Both the position numbers and the translations under genes were made by a program. Shown here in pieces: positions 37,730-46,170 of a stretch of 64,000 nt of DNA. The notes below the pieces were generated by a model. That model searched no databases. It saw nothing but the letters and a program-made list of their open reading frames with translations, and was not told where the DNA came from. Source of the DNA: Opitutaceae bacterium (GTDB lineage: Bacteria > Verrucomicrobiota > Verrucomicrobiia > Opitutales > Opitutaceae); assembly GCA_041395105.1 (NCBI GenBank), contig JAWLBB010000010.1, positions 72,477 to 136,476 of the forward strand, in the 5' to 3' direction. The first letter of the stretch is position 1. Each line of letters starts with the position of its first letter.

Positions 37730-39037
37730 ATGAGCACAAAACGATCCCCCGGACTTGGAACCCTCGCCCTTCATGCCGGACAGACCCCCGACCCGACCAC
37801 CGGGTCACGGGCCGTCCCCATCTACCAGACGACCAGCTACACTTTCCGCGACACCGAACATGCGGCCAATCTCTTTGCCCTGAAGGAGCTCGGCAACATC
37901 TACACCCGTATCATGAATCCGACGACGGATGTCTTCGAGCAGCGGGTCGCCGCCCTCGAGGGCGGCTCCGGCGCCCTCGCCCACGCCAGCGGCCAGGCCG
38001 CCATCACCGACACCGTCCTCAACATCTGCAATGCCGGCGACCACATGGTCTCGGTCTCCCAGCTCTACGGCGGCACCTACAACCTCTTCCACTACACCCT
38101 GCCCAAACTCGGGATCGAGGTTTCTTTCGTCGATGCCGAGGACCCCGAAGCCTTCCGCAGGGCCATCCGCCCCAATACCAAGCTTCTCTACGGCGAGACC
38201 CTCGGCAATCCGCGCCTCAATGTCTTCCCGATCGCGGAGGTGGCCGCCATCGCCCGGGAAGCGGGAGTACCCCTCGTTCTCGACAGCACGGCGGTCTCAC
38301 CCATTCTCTGCCGTCCGTTTGAGTTCGGTGCCAACATCGTCGTCCACAGCACCACCAAGTACATCGGCGGCCATGGCACGTCCATCGGCGGTATCGTGGT
38401 CGACGGCGGCAACTTCGACTGGGGAAGCGGCAAGTTCCCCGGCTTCACCCAGCCCGATCCTAGCTACCACGGCCTCGTCCACTGGGATGCCTTCAAGGCC
38501 TTTCCTCCGGCCGGCAATGCCAATGTCGCCTTCATCCTGAAGATGCGGCTGCAGTTGCTCCGCGACATCGGCGCCTGCATGTCTCCCTTCAACGCCTTCC
38601 TCATGCTCCAGGGACTCGAAACCATCCACCTGCGCATGGAACGGGCCTGCTCGAGCGCCCTCAAACTCGCCCGCTACCTTGAATCCCATGACAAGGTCGC
38701 CTGGGTCAACTACCCGGGGCTGGCCTCAAGCCACGCCCATGCCCTTGCAAAAAAGTACCTGACCGGCGGTTTCGGCGCCCTCATCGGCTTCGGCATCAAG
38801 GGCGGACTCGAAGCCGGGAAGAAATTCATCGAGGGCCTCGAGCTTCACAGCCACCTCGCCAATATCGGGGACGCCAAGTCCCTCGCCATTCACCCGGCCA
38901 CCACCACCCATTCCCAGCTGACTCCGGACGAGCTGAAGACAACCGGCGTGACGGATGACTATGTCCGACTCTCGGTTGGCCTCGAGGACTACGAGGACAT
39001 CGAAGCCGACGTCACCCAGGCCCTCGAGAAGGCATAG
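37730..39037 (+). CDS. metY: O-acetylhomoserine aminocarboxypropyltransferase (sulfhydrylase)
   Basis: A 435-aa PLP enzyme that makes homocysteine (or methionine) from O-acetylhomoserine and sulfide. The PLP lysine lies in NIVVHSTTKYIGGHG. ALHAGQTPDPTTGSRAVPIY at the N terminus, TLGNPRLNVFPI, and the C-terminal HPATTTHSQLTPDELKTTGV are typical of the larger MetY group rather than cystathionine synthases. The start is ATG at 37730. The 167-bp upstream leader is pyrimidine-rich (CTCCGA-type direct repeats at about 37660-37685) with no SAM riboswitch structure that I can see. Confidence 0.94.
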   Translation: MSTKRSPGLGTLALHAGQTPDPTTGSRAVPIYQTTSYTFRDTEHAANLFALKELGNIYTRIMNPTTDVFEQRVAALEGGSGALAHASGQAAITDTVLNICNAGDHMVSVSQLYGGTYNLFHYTLPKLGIEVSFVDAEDPEAFRRAIRPNTKLLYGETLGNPRLNVFPIAEVAAIAREAGVPLVLDSTAVSPILCRPFEFGANIVVHSTTKYIGGHGTSIGGIVVDGGNFDWGSGKFPGFTQPDPSYHGLVHWDAFKAFPPAGNANVAFILKMRLQLLRDIGACMSPFNAFLMLQGLETIHLRMERACSSALKLARYLESHDKVAWVNYPGLASSHAHALAKKYLTGGFGALIGFGIKGGLEAGKKFIEGLELHSHLANIGDAKSLAIHPATTTHSQLTPDELKTTGVTDDYVRLSVGLEDYEDIEADVTQALEKA

Positions 39038-39159
39038 GCGGATGCCTCCTCCGCCCTCATCGGTTCAGCCGCCTCGCCGTGTCGAAGTGCCATGACCGCA
39101 ATCATGCCCCCCGACACCGCGACTGCACCGGATCAGGGGTGACCACGATGTGACCACGC

Positions 39160-40014
39160 ATGACCACTGAGCTCTCCCGCTTCCTGCCGGCCGGTTTCGA
39201 TCGAAACCGGCCGGTTGCCATCATCGCCGGCAACGGGATCTACCCCCGCCTGACGGCCGAGGCGCTGCGGAAGCGGGAAATTCCCGTTCGGCTCATTGGA
39301 TTTGAGGATGAAACCGCAACCGAGCTGATTGCCGCCTTCCCCGAGTCCGAGCGCCGGATCATTCACGTCGGTCAACTTGGCAAAATGCTCCGCGCTCTCG
39401 GCGATTTTCAGGCGGGCGCGGCCATCATGGCCGGGCAGATCACCCCCCGCCGCCTCTTCCATGGCCTTCGCCCCGACCTGAAGACAGCCGCCATCCTGCT
39501 CCGCCTGAAAAAGAAGAACGCGGAAACCATCTTCGGCGCGATCGCCGAGGAAATCGACCGGATCGGTGTCTCCCTACTCGATGCCCGTTCCTTTCTCGAC
39601 GATCACCTCGCTTCCGAGGGACTAATGACCGGAGGGCGCATCCGGGTCGAACAGGACTATATCGATCACGGGATCGAGATCGCCCGTGAAGTCGCCCGCC
39701 TTGACATCGGTCAGGGGGTGGTCGTCCGCAAGGGAACGGTCGTCGCGGTTGAGGCTTTCGAGGGGACTGACGAGATGCTCAGGCGGGCCGGAGGCTTCAA
39801 GACCGACGGCCTCATCTTTGTCAAAACAGTCAAACCAAAGCAGGATTTCCGTTTTGACGTCCCGGTTTTCGGTCATCGCACCCTCGAAGTCATGCGGGAA
39901 AGCGGCATCGAGATGGCCGTTCTGGAGGCCGAAAACACCCTTGTCCTCGAAAAGGAATCGGTCATCCGTCAGGCCCGCGCCTGGGGCATCCACCTGCTGG
40001 GAACTCCGGGCTGA
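39160..40014 (+). CDS. lpxI: UDP-2,3-diacylglucosamine pyrophosphatase LpxI
   Basis: A 284-aa enzyme of lipid A synthesis that cleaves UDP-2,3-diacylglucosamine to lipid X plus UMP, the LpxI alternative to LpxH. The N-terminal domain starts PVAIIAGNGIYPRLTAEALR, with VRLIGFEDE and AGQITPRRLF; the C-terminal catalytic domain has LLDARSFLDDHLASEG, IAREVARLDIGQGVVVRKGTV and EAFEGTDEMLRRAGG. The length is normal. It is a cytoplasmic or membrane-peripheral protein and direct evidence of LPS. It overlaps nothing and is followed by the nuclease-domain gene at 69 bp. Confidence 0.93.
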   Translation: MTTELSRFLPAGFDRNRPVAIIAGNGIYPRLTAEALRKREIPVRLIGFEDETATELIAAFPESERRIIHVGQLGKMLRALGDFQAGAAIMAGQITPRRLFHGLRPDLKTAAILLRLKKKNAETIFGAIAEEIDRIGVSLLDARSFLDDHLASEGLMTGGRIRVEQDYIDHGIEIAREVARLDIGQGVVVRKGTVVAVEAFEGTDEMLRRAGGFKTDGLIFVKTVKPKQDFRFDVPVFGHRTLEVMRESGIEMAVLEAENTLVLEKESVIRQARAWGIHLLGTPG

Positions 40015-40083
40015 GACATCCGGACCGGATTTCCCGCCATCGGACTTGCTCACCGCACCGACCCTGGCGTATCGTTTCTCTCA

Positions 40084-40539
40084 ATGAAAAACGACGTGGT
40101 CGAAGTAACCGTCAAGGGTGTCATGCCCACCGGGAACGGCTGCGCGGTATTCCTGGGAAACGACGACAAGAATTTCGTCATTTACGTCGACCAATCGGTT
40201 GGCAATGCCATCTCCCTCACCATGAACGGGGTGAAGCGGGATCGCCCTCTGACCCACGATCTCATGCATAATATCCTCCTCGGCCTCGAGGTCGAGGTCG
40301 AGCGCATCGTGATCAACAACGTCAGTGAAAACACCTTCTACGCCCGGATTATCCTCCGCATGGAGAATGAGCTGGGCAAGAAGATCCTCGAGGTGGACGC
40401 CCGACCGAGCGACTCTCTGGTCATCGCCCTTCAGGCCGAGAAACCCATCTTCGTCGCCCAGCACGTTTTCGAATCGGTTGAGGACATGACCGAAATCCTT
40501 GAACGCGTTCTTCGTCAGCAGAATGAGGAACAGGAATAA
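40084..40539 (+). CDS. Bifunctional nuclease-domain (DUF151) protein
   Basis: A 151-aa protein consisting of a single BFN domain. VVEVTVKGVMPTGNGCAVFL, IYVDQSVGNAISL, RPLTHDLMHNILLGLEVEVE, TFYARIIL and EVDARPSDSLVIAL are hallmarks of the family. Plant members act as DNA/RNA nucleases; the bacterial role is unresolved. It is cytoplasmic, in the same direction as lpxI, and 23 bp before the GH109-like gene. Confidence 0.9.
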   Translation: MKNDVVEVTVKGVMPTGNGCAVFLGNDDKNFVIYVDQSVGNAISLTMNGVKRDRPLTHDLMHNILLGLEVEVERIVINNVSENTFYARIILRMENELGKKILEVDARPSDSLVIALQAEKPIFVAQHVFESVEDMTEILERVLRQQNEEQE

Positions 40540-40562
40540 TCCGAGTGGATTTCGGAGAAACC

Positions 40563-41807
40563 ATGCTCAATCCTGAGCACCCCGCCCCGTCTCTCCCCAC
40601 CGTCCGGATCGGCATGATTGGACTCGGAGGGCGCGGCCGAAGCCTCCTCCGGGAACTCCTCAAGTTGCCCTCCGGCATCGATATCCGGGCGCTGAGCGAC
40701 CCGAATCCTTTGGCCCTGGAGAATGCGGCCGGAATGCTCAAGGACGCCGGCCGGTCCCGTCCGGAACTTCATTGCGGCGGGGGAGCCGCCTGGAGATCCC
40801 TCTGCCGCAACCCCGATATCGATCTCGTGGTGATCGCGTCGCCCTGGAGTCTCCACGCGAGCCAGGCTGTCGCCGCCATGGAGGGCGGCAAGCACGCCTT
40901 CCTCGAGGTCCCCGCCGCCGTGACCATCGACGAATGCTGGGATCTCGTGGCCACCTCCGAACGGACCGCGCGTTACTGCGTCATCCTGGAAAACTGCTGC
41001 TTCGGCCGCAGCGAGATGGCCGGCCTCAACATGGTCCGCTCAGGGCTCCTCGGTGAGCTGACCCATGCGGAGTGCGCGTATATCCACGATCTGCGGACAG
41101 TCCTCTTTGACCTCAAGGGCGAAGGCCGCTGGCGCAGGGAACCGCACACCCGGATCAACGGAAACCTCTATCCCACCCATGGCCTCGGTCCTGTTTCCGT
41201 ATGCCTTGATCTCAATCGCGGGGACCGGATCGAACGGATCGTCTCGATGAGTTCACCTCAGCGGGCCCTCGCCGAGGCGGCCCGGTCCCTCCCGGACATC
41301 CATCCCGCCAAGACCGAGGAATTCGTCTGTGGCGACGTCAACACCACTCTCATCCAGACAGCCCTCGGCCGGACCATCATGGTGCAGCACGATGTGGTGA
41401 GCCCCCGACCCTATTCCCGCATCAACGGGATGGTCGGCACCAGGGGTTCCTTCTTCGGCTTTCCCGATCGCCTGGCCCTCGACCGGGAAGGCGCCCATGA
41501 ATGGCTGCCCGAGGACAAGCTCAGATCCTATCTTGCCCGCTTCGACAGCCCGCTCTGGAAGAAACAGGACGACGGAGCCGTCACCGGCGGACATGGCGGC
41601 ATGGACTTCGTCATGATGTCCCGCCTGATCGAGTCCCTCCAGATCGGCCGCTACCCGGACATCGATGTTTACGATGCCGTCGCCTGGAGCAGCGTCTTTC
41701 CGCTCAGCGTGGCCTCCGTCGGGCGCAGGAGCGAACCGGTCCTCGCACCGGATTTCACCCGCGACCGCTGGAAGACCAATAAGCGCATATTTCTTCCTGA
41801 AGTCTGA
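40563..41807 (+). CDS. Gfo/Idh/MocA oxidoreductase, GH109 alpha-N-acetylgalactosaminidase-like
   Basis: A 414-aa Rossmann protein. The N-terminal NAD-binding fold reads VRIGMIGLGGRGRSLL. EVPAAVTIDECWDLV replaces the usual EKP motif, and ENCCFGRSEM, YIHDLRTVLFDL, INGNLYPTHGLGPV and GGHGGMDFVM are hallmarks of the NAD-dependent GH109 glycosidase group, which cleaves terminal alpha-GalNAc by a redox mechanism. No signal peptide is present, so it would act in the cytoplasm unless exported otherwise. The start is ATG at 40563, with a GGAG seven bases before it; a GTG at 40545 is less likely. The next gene is a sialidase-like protein. Confidence 0.85.
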   Translation: MLNPEHPAPSLPTVRIGMIGLGGRGRSLLRELLKLPSGIDIRALSDPNPLALENAAGMLKDAGRSRPELHCGGGAAWRSLCRNPDIDLVVIASPWSLHASQAVAAMEGGKHAFLEVPAAVTIDECWDLVATSERTARYCVILENCCFGRSEMAGLNMVRSGLLGELTHAECAYIHDLRTVLFDLKGEGRWRREPHTRINGNLYPTHGLGPVSVCLDLNRGDRIERIVSMSSPQRALAEAARSLPDIHPAKTEEFVCGDVNTTLIQTALGRTIMVQHDVVSPRPYSRINGMVGTRGSFFGFPDRLALDREGAHEWLPEDKLRSYLARFDSPLWKKQDDGAVTGGHGGMDFVMMSRLIESLQIGRYPDIDVYDAVAWSSVFPLSVASVGRRSEPVLAPDFTRDRWKTNKRIFLPEV

Positions 41808-41931
41808 TGTTCCGGGGCGTTCCTATACGGTTTCAACGAAACGGCGGTTCCGGGACCTCCCGCTTTGGCCATTTCGCCCCCGGCAGACCTCACCATACCC
41901 GGCACCTTGCCCGCCGACTCCGGACCGCACC

Positions 41932-43056
41932 ATGAGCTCCCTCACACTCTCCCTTCCTCACCGCCCCGGCAACCCCCGCAATTCCGAGGGCGCCTTCCTC
42001 GATCTCGCGGATGGCGGCATCCTCTTTGCCTACACCCGGTTCACCGGCAGCTCGTGGGGCGATCACGCCAGCGCCGTCATCGCCGCCCGGATTTCCAGGG
42101 ACGGCGGACGGACCTGGAGCCGACGGGACCGGACAATCGTCCAGGCCGAGGGCCGGTGCAACGTCATGAGCGTCTCCCTCCTCCGGATGAATGACGGCGC
42201 CATCGGACTCTTCACCATCCGCAAGAACTCCCTCAACGACTGCGTTCCCTACCTGCGGCGCTCCAGGGACGAAGGCCGAACCTGGTCGCGACCCGTCCGG
42301 TGCATTCCCGCGCCCGGCTACTGGGTCGTGAACAACGACCGGGTCATCCGACTCCAATCCGGCCGCCTGATCCTCCCGGCCGCGCTTCATCGCAGCAAGA
42401 AACAGAGCAGGGAGATCGACTACACCTCCTTCGAGTCACGTGGTCTGGCCTTCTTCTTCCTCTCCGATGACGATGGCCGGACCTGGCGCGAGGCCCGGGA
42501 CTGGTGGGCTCTCCCCCGGCGGAGCGGATCCGGCCTCCAGGAACCCGGCGCGGTCGAACTGCCGGACGGTTCGCTCTATGCCTGGTGCCGGACCGACATC
42601 GGACGCCAGTGGGAAATGCGCTCACGCGATGGAGGAGAGACCTGGAGCCGGCCGCGACCATCACCGTTCCATTCACCGAACGCCCCCCTGTCGATCAAGC
42701 GCATCCCCCGGCTCAATACCCATCTCGCCATCTGGAATGATCACCATCCGGATCGGTGGACGGCGGAAACCCATGCCGAGTCGAAGTACCAACCCAACAC
42801 CAGCTGGGGCCGCACTCCGCTGGCGGCGGCGCTCGGCGAGCCGGGCACCCATCAATGGACCACGCCGATCCTGATCGAGGACGATCCCGACCGCGGGTTC
42901 TGCTACACCGCCATCCATCCGACCCGGGATGCCGTTCTCCTCGCCTACTGTTGCGGCGGCCGGGGATCGGCCGTCCTCCAGGACCTCTGCATCCGCCGGA
43001 TCGGACTGGGCGAACTCAGCCAACGGTCCGGATACTCCGCCGAAAACAAAACGTAG
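41932..43056 (+). CDS. Sialidase/neuraminidase-superfamily protein (BNR repeats)
   Basis: A 374-aa six-bladed propeller with at least four Asp-box motifs: SRDGGRTWSR, SRDEGRTWSR, SDDDGRTWRE and SRDGGETWSR. These turn motifs are typical of sialidase-like enzymes. The N terminus LPHRPGNPRNSEGAFLDLADGG has arginines of the kind that bind carboxylates, but I cannot assign a full Arg triad, so true sialidase activity is uncertain. There is no signal peptide from ATG 41932. It follows the GH109-like gene by 124 bp. Its TAG stop lies inside the first copy of a 17-bp repeat (43040-43056). Confidence 0.75.
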   Translation: MSSLTLSLPHRPGNPRNSEGAFLDLADGGILFAYTRFTGSSWGDHASAVIAARISRDGGRTWSRRDRTIVQAEGRCNVMSVSLLRMNDGAIGLFTIRKNSLNDCVPYLRRSRDEGRTWSRPVRCIPAPGYWVVNNDRVIRLQSGRLILPAALHRSKKQSREIDYTSFESRGLAFFFLSDDDGRTWREARDWWALPRRSGSGLQEPGAVELPDGSLYAWCRTDIGRQWEMRSRDGGETWSRPRPSPFHSPNAPLSIKRIPRLNTHLAIWNDHHPDRWTAETHAESKYQPNTSWGRTPLAAALGEPGTHQWTTPILIEDDPDRGFCYTAIHPTRDAVLLAYCCGGRGSAVLQDLCIRRIGLGELSQRSGYSAENKT

Positions 43057-43095
43057 TATGCTACGTATTCTTTTAGGCCCGAAAACAAAACGTAG
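43040..43095. repeat. Two direct copies of a 17-bp repeat with hairpin core
   Basis: The 17-bp sequence at 43040-43056 (CCGAAAACAAAACGTAG) recurs identically at 43079-43095. In the first copy the repeat continues as TATG-CTACG, so CGTAG-TATG-CTACG is a stem-loop. In the second copy the arm is split by the 190-bp element; removing the element and one target copy restores CGTAG-CACA-CTACG. Read on the minus strand each hairpin is followed by TTTTGTTTT, like a weak terminator. The first copy supplies the stop codon of the sialidase-like gene. Confidence 0.7.
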
Positions 43096-43302
43096 CACAC
43101 TAGAATGGCGCTTGGCCAGCGAAAGAGTCGGATCAGCCAACGAGGTGTTGACTGCTCTTCGACGGCGGGTCCGGAGGCCCTCGCCCTGACAACTGAAATC
43201 GGAGCATCCGTGGCAGGGCTGGACGTCCCCGGCCAGCCGCAACGGTTGTCCGAGACAAAACAACGACAAGCACCCTTAACCAAGCGCCATTCTAGCACAC
43301 TA
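43093..43302. mobile_element. 190-bp MITE-like element with 10-bp target duplication
   Basis: Positions 43103-43292 form a 190-bp segment with 13-bp perfect terminal inverted repeats (GAATGGCGCTTGG at 43103-43115; its complement at 43280-43292). It is flanked by the identical 10-mer TAGCACACTA on both sides (43093-43102 and 43293-43302), the expected product of a duplicating transposition. Excision of the element plus one 10-mer rebuilds the second hairpin repeat exactly. The interior has no transposase; short frames look like decayed coding sequence. It has the size and structure of a miniature inverted-repeat transposable element moved by a transposase encoded elsewhere. The family is unknown. 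Confidence 0.7.
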
Positions 43303-43378
43303 CGGTTGGTTCATCCGTCAAAACTCCGCTCACCCGCCCCTCTCCCGCAGCCCCATCCCCCCAGACCTGATCGTGCGA

Positions 43379-44641
43379 ATGATGCCTCCGTTCTCCGTTC
43401 TTCAGTCCTCTCTCCTCGCCGTCCTCGCCTTTTCCGCAGCGGCCCTTTCCGCCGCCGAAGTCCCGGAACCCGTCACCATCCGGGTCCATGCCGGCTCACA
43501 TGACCGGCTGGCCACTGCGGTGCGCGTCCGGATCGGCGACTCCCGGACCTCCTGGCAACTGACCGGGCCCGACGGGCAGATCCTCCCGCACCAGCTCAAC
43601 CTGGGCTCGGATCTGGTGTTCCGGACCGGCCGGATCGCCGCCGGGGCCACGGCCGACTATCGCTTCGGTCCGGCCAGCCGCCCGGCGGACACCTCCCCGG
43701 GTGGCATCCTGACCCATTATGATGAAGAGGGACTGCGCTTTGCGGGCGCGGGAGAGTCGCTTGCCTTCTACCGTATAGTCCCCATCGAACTGGAGGGAAC
43801 CGGGATCGATCCGCTCTACCGCCGGGCCGGCTACCTCCACCCGCTCAGGACACTCAATGGGGTCACCGTAACCGACGACTTCCCGCCCGACCACCTCCAT
43901 CACCACGGCATCTGGTCAGCCTGGACCAGGACCGGCTTCCAGGGGCGGAATCCGGATTTCTGGAATATGGGGAAGGGATCGGGCGGGGTCGCCTTCAAGA
44001 GCCTCGAGGAAGCCTGGGAGGGGCCGGTCGAGGCCGGATTCATCGCCTCTCATGAATTCTTTGAGCGACGGGACGACGGCCTCGACCAACCGGTTCTGAT
44101 CGAACGCTGGACAACCCATATCCATGCGCCGCATCCCGAAGATGCGGGTGCCTGGTTCTTCGATCTCGAACTCGAACAGACAACCGCAGGGCCCGACCCC
44201 CTCGAATTGCTCGAATACCACTACGGGGGGGTGGCCGTCCGCGGCAACGGCGCCTGGAATGGGGCCGAAAACGCGCATTTTCTCAACGCGGACGGCGAAT
44301 CGGATCGCATCGCGGCCAATGCCTCGCGCAACCGCTGGTGCGCGATGAGCGGCCCGGTCGATGGAGCGATCGCGGGAATCGCCTTCCTCGATCACCCGGA
44401 AAACCTCCGGTCTCCACAACCGCTGCGGGTGCATCCGACCGAACCCTATTTCTGCTACTCGCCGTCACAGCTTGGTCCCTTCACCATCGATCCGAACACC
44501 CCCTACCGCGCACGCTACCGCATCGTCGTTTTCGATGGCGAAGCCGACCCCGGGCAACTCGACCGGCTCTGGAATGACTTTGCCCATCCCCCTGAGGTGG
44601 AAACGATTGACAGCGACGAACCGAAAGCGGTTTCCCGATAG
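43379..44641 (+). CDS. DUF6807 (PmoA-like) family exported protein
   Basis: A 420-aa protein with a Sec signal peptide (PFSVLQSSLLAVLAFSAAAL, then AAE). The mature part contains the family signature DFPPDHLHHHGIWSAW (a His-rich cluster), the W-rich WNMGKGSGGVAF, and GIAFLDHPENLRSPQPLRVHP at the C-terminal half, as in proteins annotated PmoA or DUF6807 in Verrucomicrobia and Planctomycetes. They are frequent partners of Gfo/Idh/MocA oxidoreductases in sugar-utilisation loci. The enzymatic activity is unknown. A second, divergent member lies at 46157-47188. Convergent with the oxidoreductase next door (47-bp gap). The start is set at ATG 43379. Confidence 0.75.
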   Translation: MMPPFSVLQSSLLAVLAFSAAALSAAEVPEPVTIRVHAGSHDRLATAVRVRIGDSRTSWQLTGPDGQILPHQLNLGSDLVFRTGRIAAGATADYRFGPASRPADTSPGGILTHYDEEGLRFAGAGESLAFYRIVPIELEGTGIDPLYRRAGYLHPLRTLNGVTVTDDFPPDHLHHHGIWSAWTRTGFQGRNPDFWNMGKGSGGVAFKSLEEAWEGPVEAGFIASHEFFERRDDGLDQPVLIERWTTHIHAPHPEDAGAWFFDLELEQTTAGPDPLELLEYHYGGVAVRGNGAWNGAENAHFLNADGESDRIAANASRNRWCAMSGPVDGAIAGIAFLDHPENLRSPQPLRVHPTEPYFCYSPSQLGPFTIDPNTPYRARYRIVVFDGEADPGQLDRLWNDFAHPPEVETIDSDEPKAVSR

Positions 44642-44688
44642 ACCCCCCGCGGGTCCGTGGAACGCCCCCGTCCGTCACTCCAGTTCGA

Positions 44689-46170
44689 TTACGCCAGGTC
44701 CGGGACGACAAACCCTTCCCGGTATTCGCGGGTGATCAACCGGTTCGCTTCGGTCGAGAACTCGCCCTCGAAGCATTCCATGGCTTGATCAACGGTCAGT
44801 CCCGCCCCGAGCGCAGCCGGCGTCAGTCCGAAATCCACGTCGTTCCTCCCACAATGCTCCAGCATGCGGCCGTAGGCATCGGACAGGACGGCATTCCCCT
44901 GGATCTGTTCGTTGATCAGCCCGACGGGCAGGGTCCTGCCCAGCCGCTGGCTGATGTTGCCAAGGTGACAGAGCGCGCTGGAGATATGGGCGCCTTCGAT
45001 CTGTCCGTTGACCATCTTCGGCTCGCGCGTTCGAATGGCATCGAGGAAGTTCTGTACGTGGGTGGCGCCGTCGTCGCCCTTGAAGCTCCGGATACGCTCA
45101 CCGGCGTTGTCATAGGCCCAACCGCCGGGGCCTCCCCCGGCGAAGTAGCCGTTCTCACACTCCACGACGACGCCGATCCGGATGCCCTTGAAATTGTCCA
45201 TCCCGTCGATCTCCGCACTCATGGGCAGACCCCGCACCTCAAAGAGCAGGGGCGCTTCCGGGTAATCAAAGAAAATGGCCTGGGTGTTCGGAGTCTCCCC
45301 ATTGTCGACGTAACCGAAACGTCCGCCCACGCTGAGCACCCGGTCGGGCATGGCCGGATCGCCCAGGAACCACCTTGCGATGTCCACTTCATGGATACCC
45401 TGGTTGCCGAGGTCTCCGTTGCCGGTGTTCCAGACCCAATGCCAGTCGTAGTGCAGACGCTCGCGCATGAGCGGCTCGAGCGCGGCCGGCCCGGTCCAGA
45501 GATTGTAATCGACCGAGGCCGGAGGCGTCTGGGGCCGGTCGACGAAACCGATGCTCTCGCGCCGCTTGTAGCAGAAGCCCCGGGACACCTTGATCGGGCC
45601 AAGATTTCCCGCCCGGATGTAGGCGACTGCGTCGATCAGCCCCTGGGACGAGCGCTTCTGGGTGCCGGCCTGCACGATCTGTTTCGATCGTGCCGCCGCC
45701 CGGACCACCTGCCGTCCCTCCCAGACATTATGCGAGATGGGCTTCTCCACATAGACATCCTTGCCGGCGTCAATCGCCCAGATCGCCATCAGACTGTGCC
45801 AATGATTCGGGGTGGCGATGACAACCGCGTCAATCTCCTTGTCCTCGAGCATGCGTTGGCAATTGAGGTAGGTCCGGACGCTCTCACCCCACTCGGCAAA
45901 CTCCGCCCGCCGCTTCGCCAGGATATCGGCATCGACATCGCAGAGGGCGACAATCCGCACCCCGTCGTGCTCCCGGAAATCCTTGACGTGGCTCCAGCCT
46001 TTTCCCCGCAACCCGACCACCCCGATTCGGATCGCGTCGTTCGCTCCGGGTACCTGGGCCCACGACCGGGCCGTCAGCAACGATATCGAGGACAGACCGG
46101 CCGCCCCCAGCGCGGTCCGTTTGAGAAATTCCCGTCGGTTCAAACGGGGGTCGGATTCAGGGGTTTTCAT
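44689..46170 (-). CDS. Tat-exported Gfo/Idh/MocA family oxidoreductase
   Basis: A 493-aa protein with a twin-arginine signal (LNRREFLKRTALGAAGLSSI), so it is exported folded with its nucleotide cofactor. The NAD(P) fold begins IRIGVVGLRGKGWSHV, followed by AVVIATPNHWHSLMAIWAID and EKPISHNVWEGRQVV, with the catalytic Lys of the EKP motif. Later, LGNQGIHEVDIARWFLG carries the family His/Asp. It is typical of the exported oxidoreductases that are numerous in Verrucomicrobia; the sugar substrate is unknown. Its start lies inside the 3' end of the second DUF6807 gene (14-bp overlap), so the two are cotranscribed. Confidence 0.9.
   Translation of the reverse strand: MKTPESDPRLNRREFLKRTALGAAGLSSISLLTARSWAQVPGANDAIRIGVVGLRGKGWSHVKDFREHDGVRIVALCDVDADILAKRRAEFAEWGESVRTYLNCQRMLEDKEIDAVVIATPNHWHSLMAIWAIDAGKDVYVEKPISHNVWEGRQVVRAAARSKQIVQAGTQKRSSQGLIDAVAYIRAGNLGPIKVSRGFCYKRRESIGFVDRPQTPPASVDYNLWTGPAALEPLMRERLHYDWHWVWNTGNGDLGNQGIHEVDIARWFLGDPAMPDRVLSVGGRFGYVDNGETPNTQAIFFDYPEAPLLFEVRGLPMSAEIDGMDNFKGIRIGVVVECENGYFAGGGPGGWAYDNAGERIRSFKGDDGATHVQNFLDAIRTREPKMVNGQIEGAHISSALCHLGNISQRLGRTLPVGLINEQIQGNAVLSDAYGRMLEHCGRNDVDFGLTPAALGAGLTVDQAMECFEGEFSTEANRLITREYREGFVVPDLA

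Noticed and set aside
43105..43503. 132-aa frame within and beyond the MITE-like element
   Set aside because: It crosses the element boundary into the leader of the next gene and has no family similarity.
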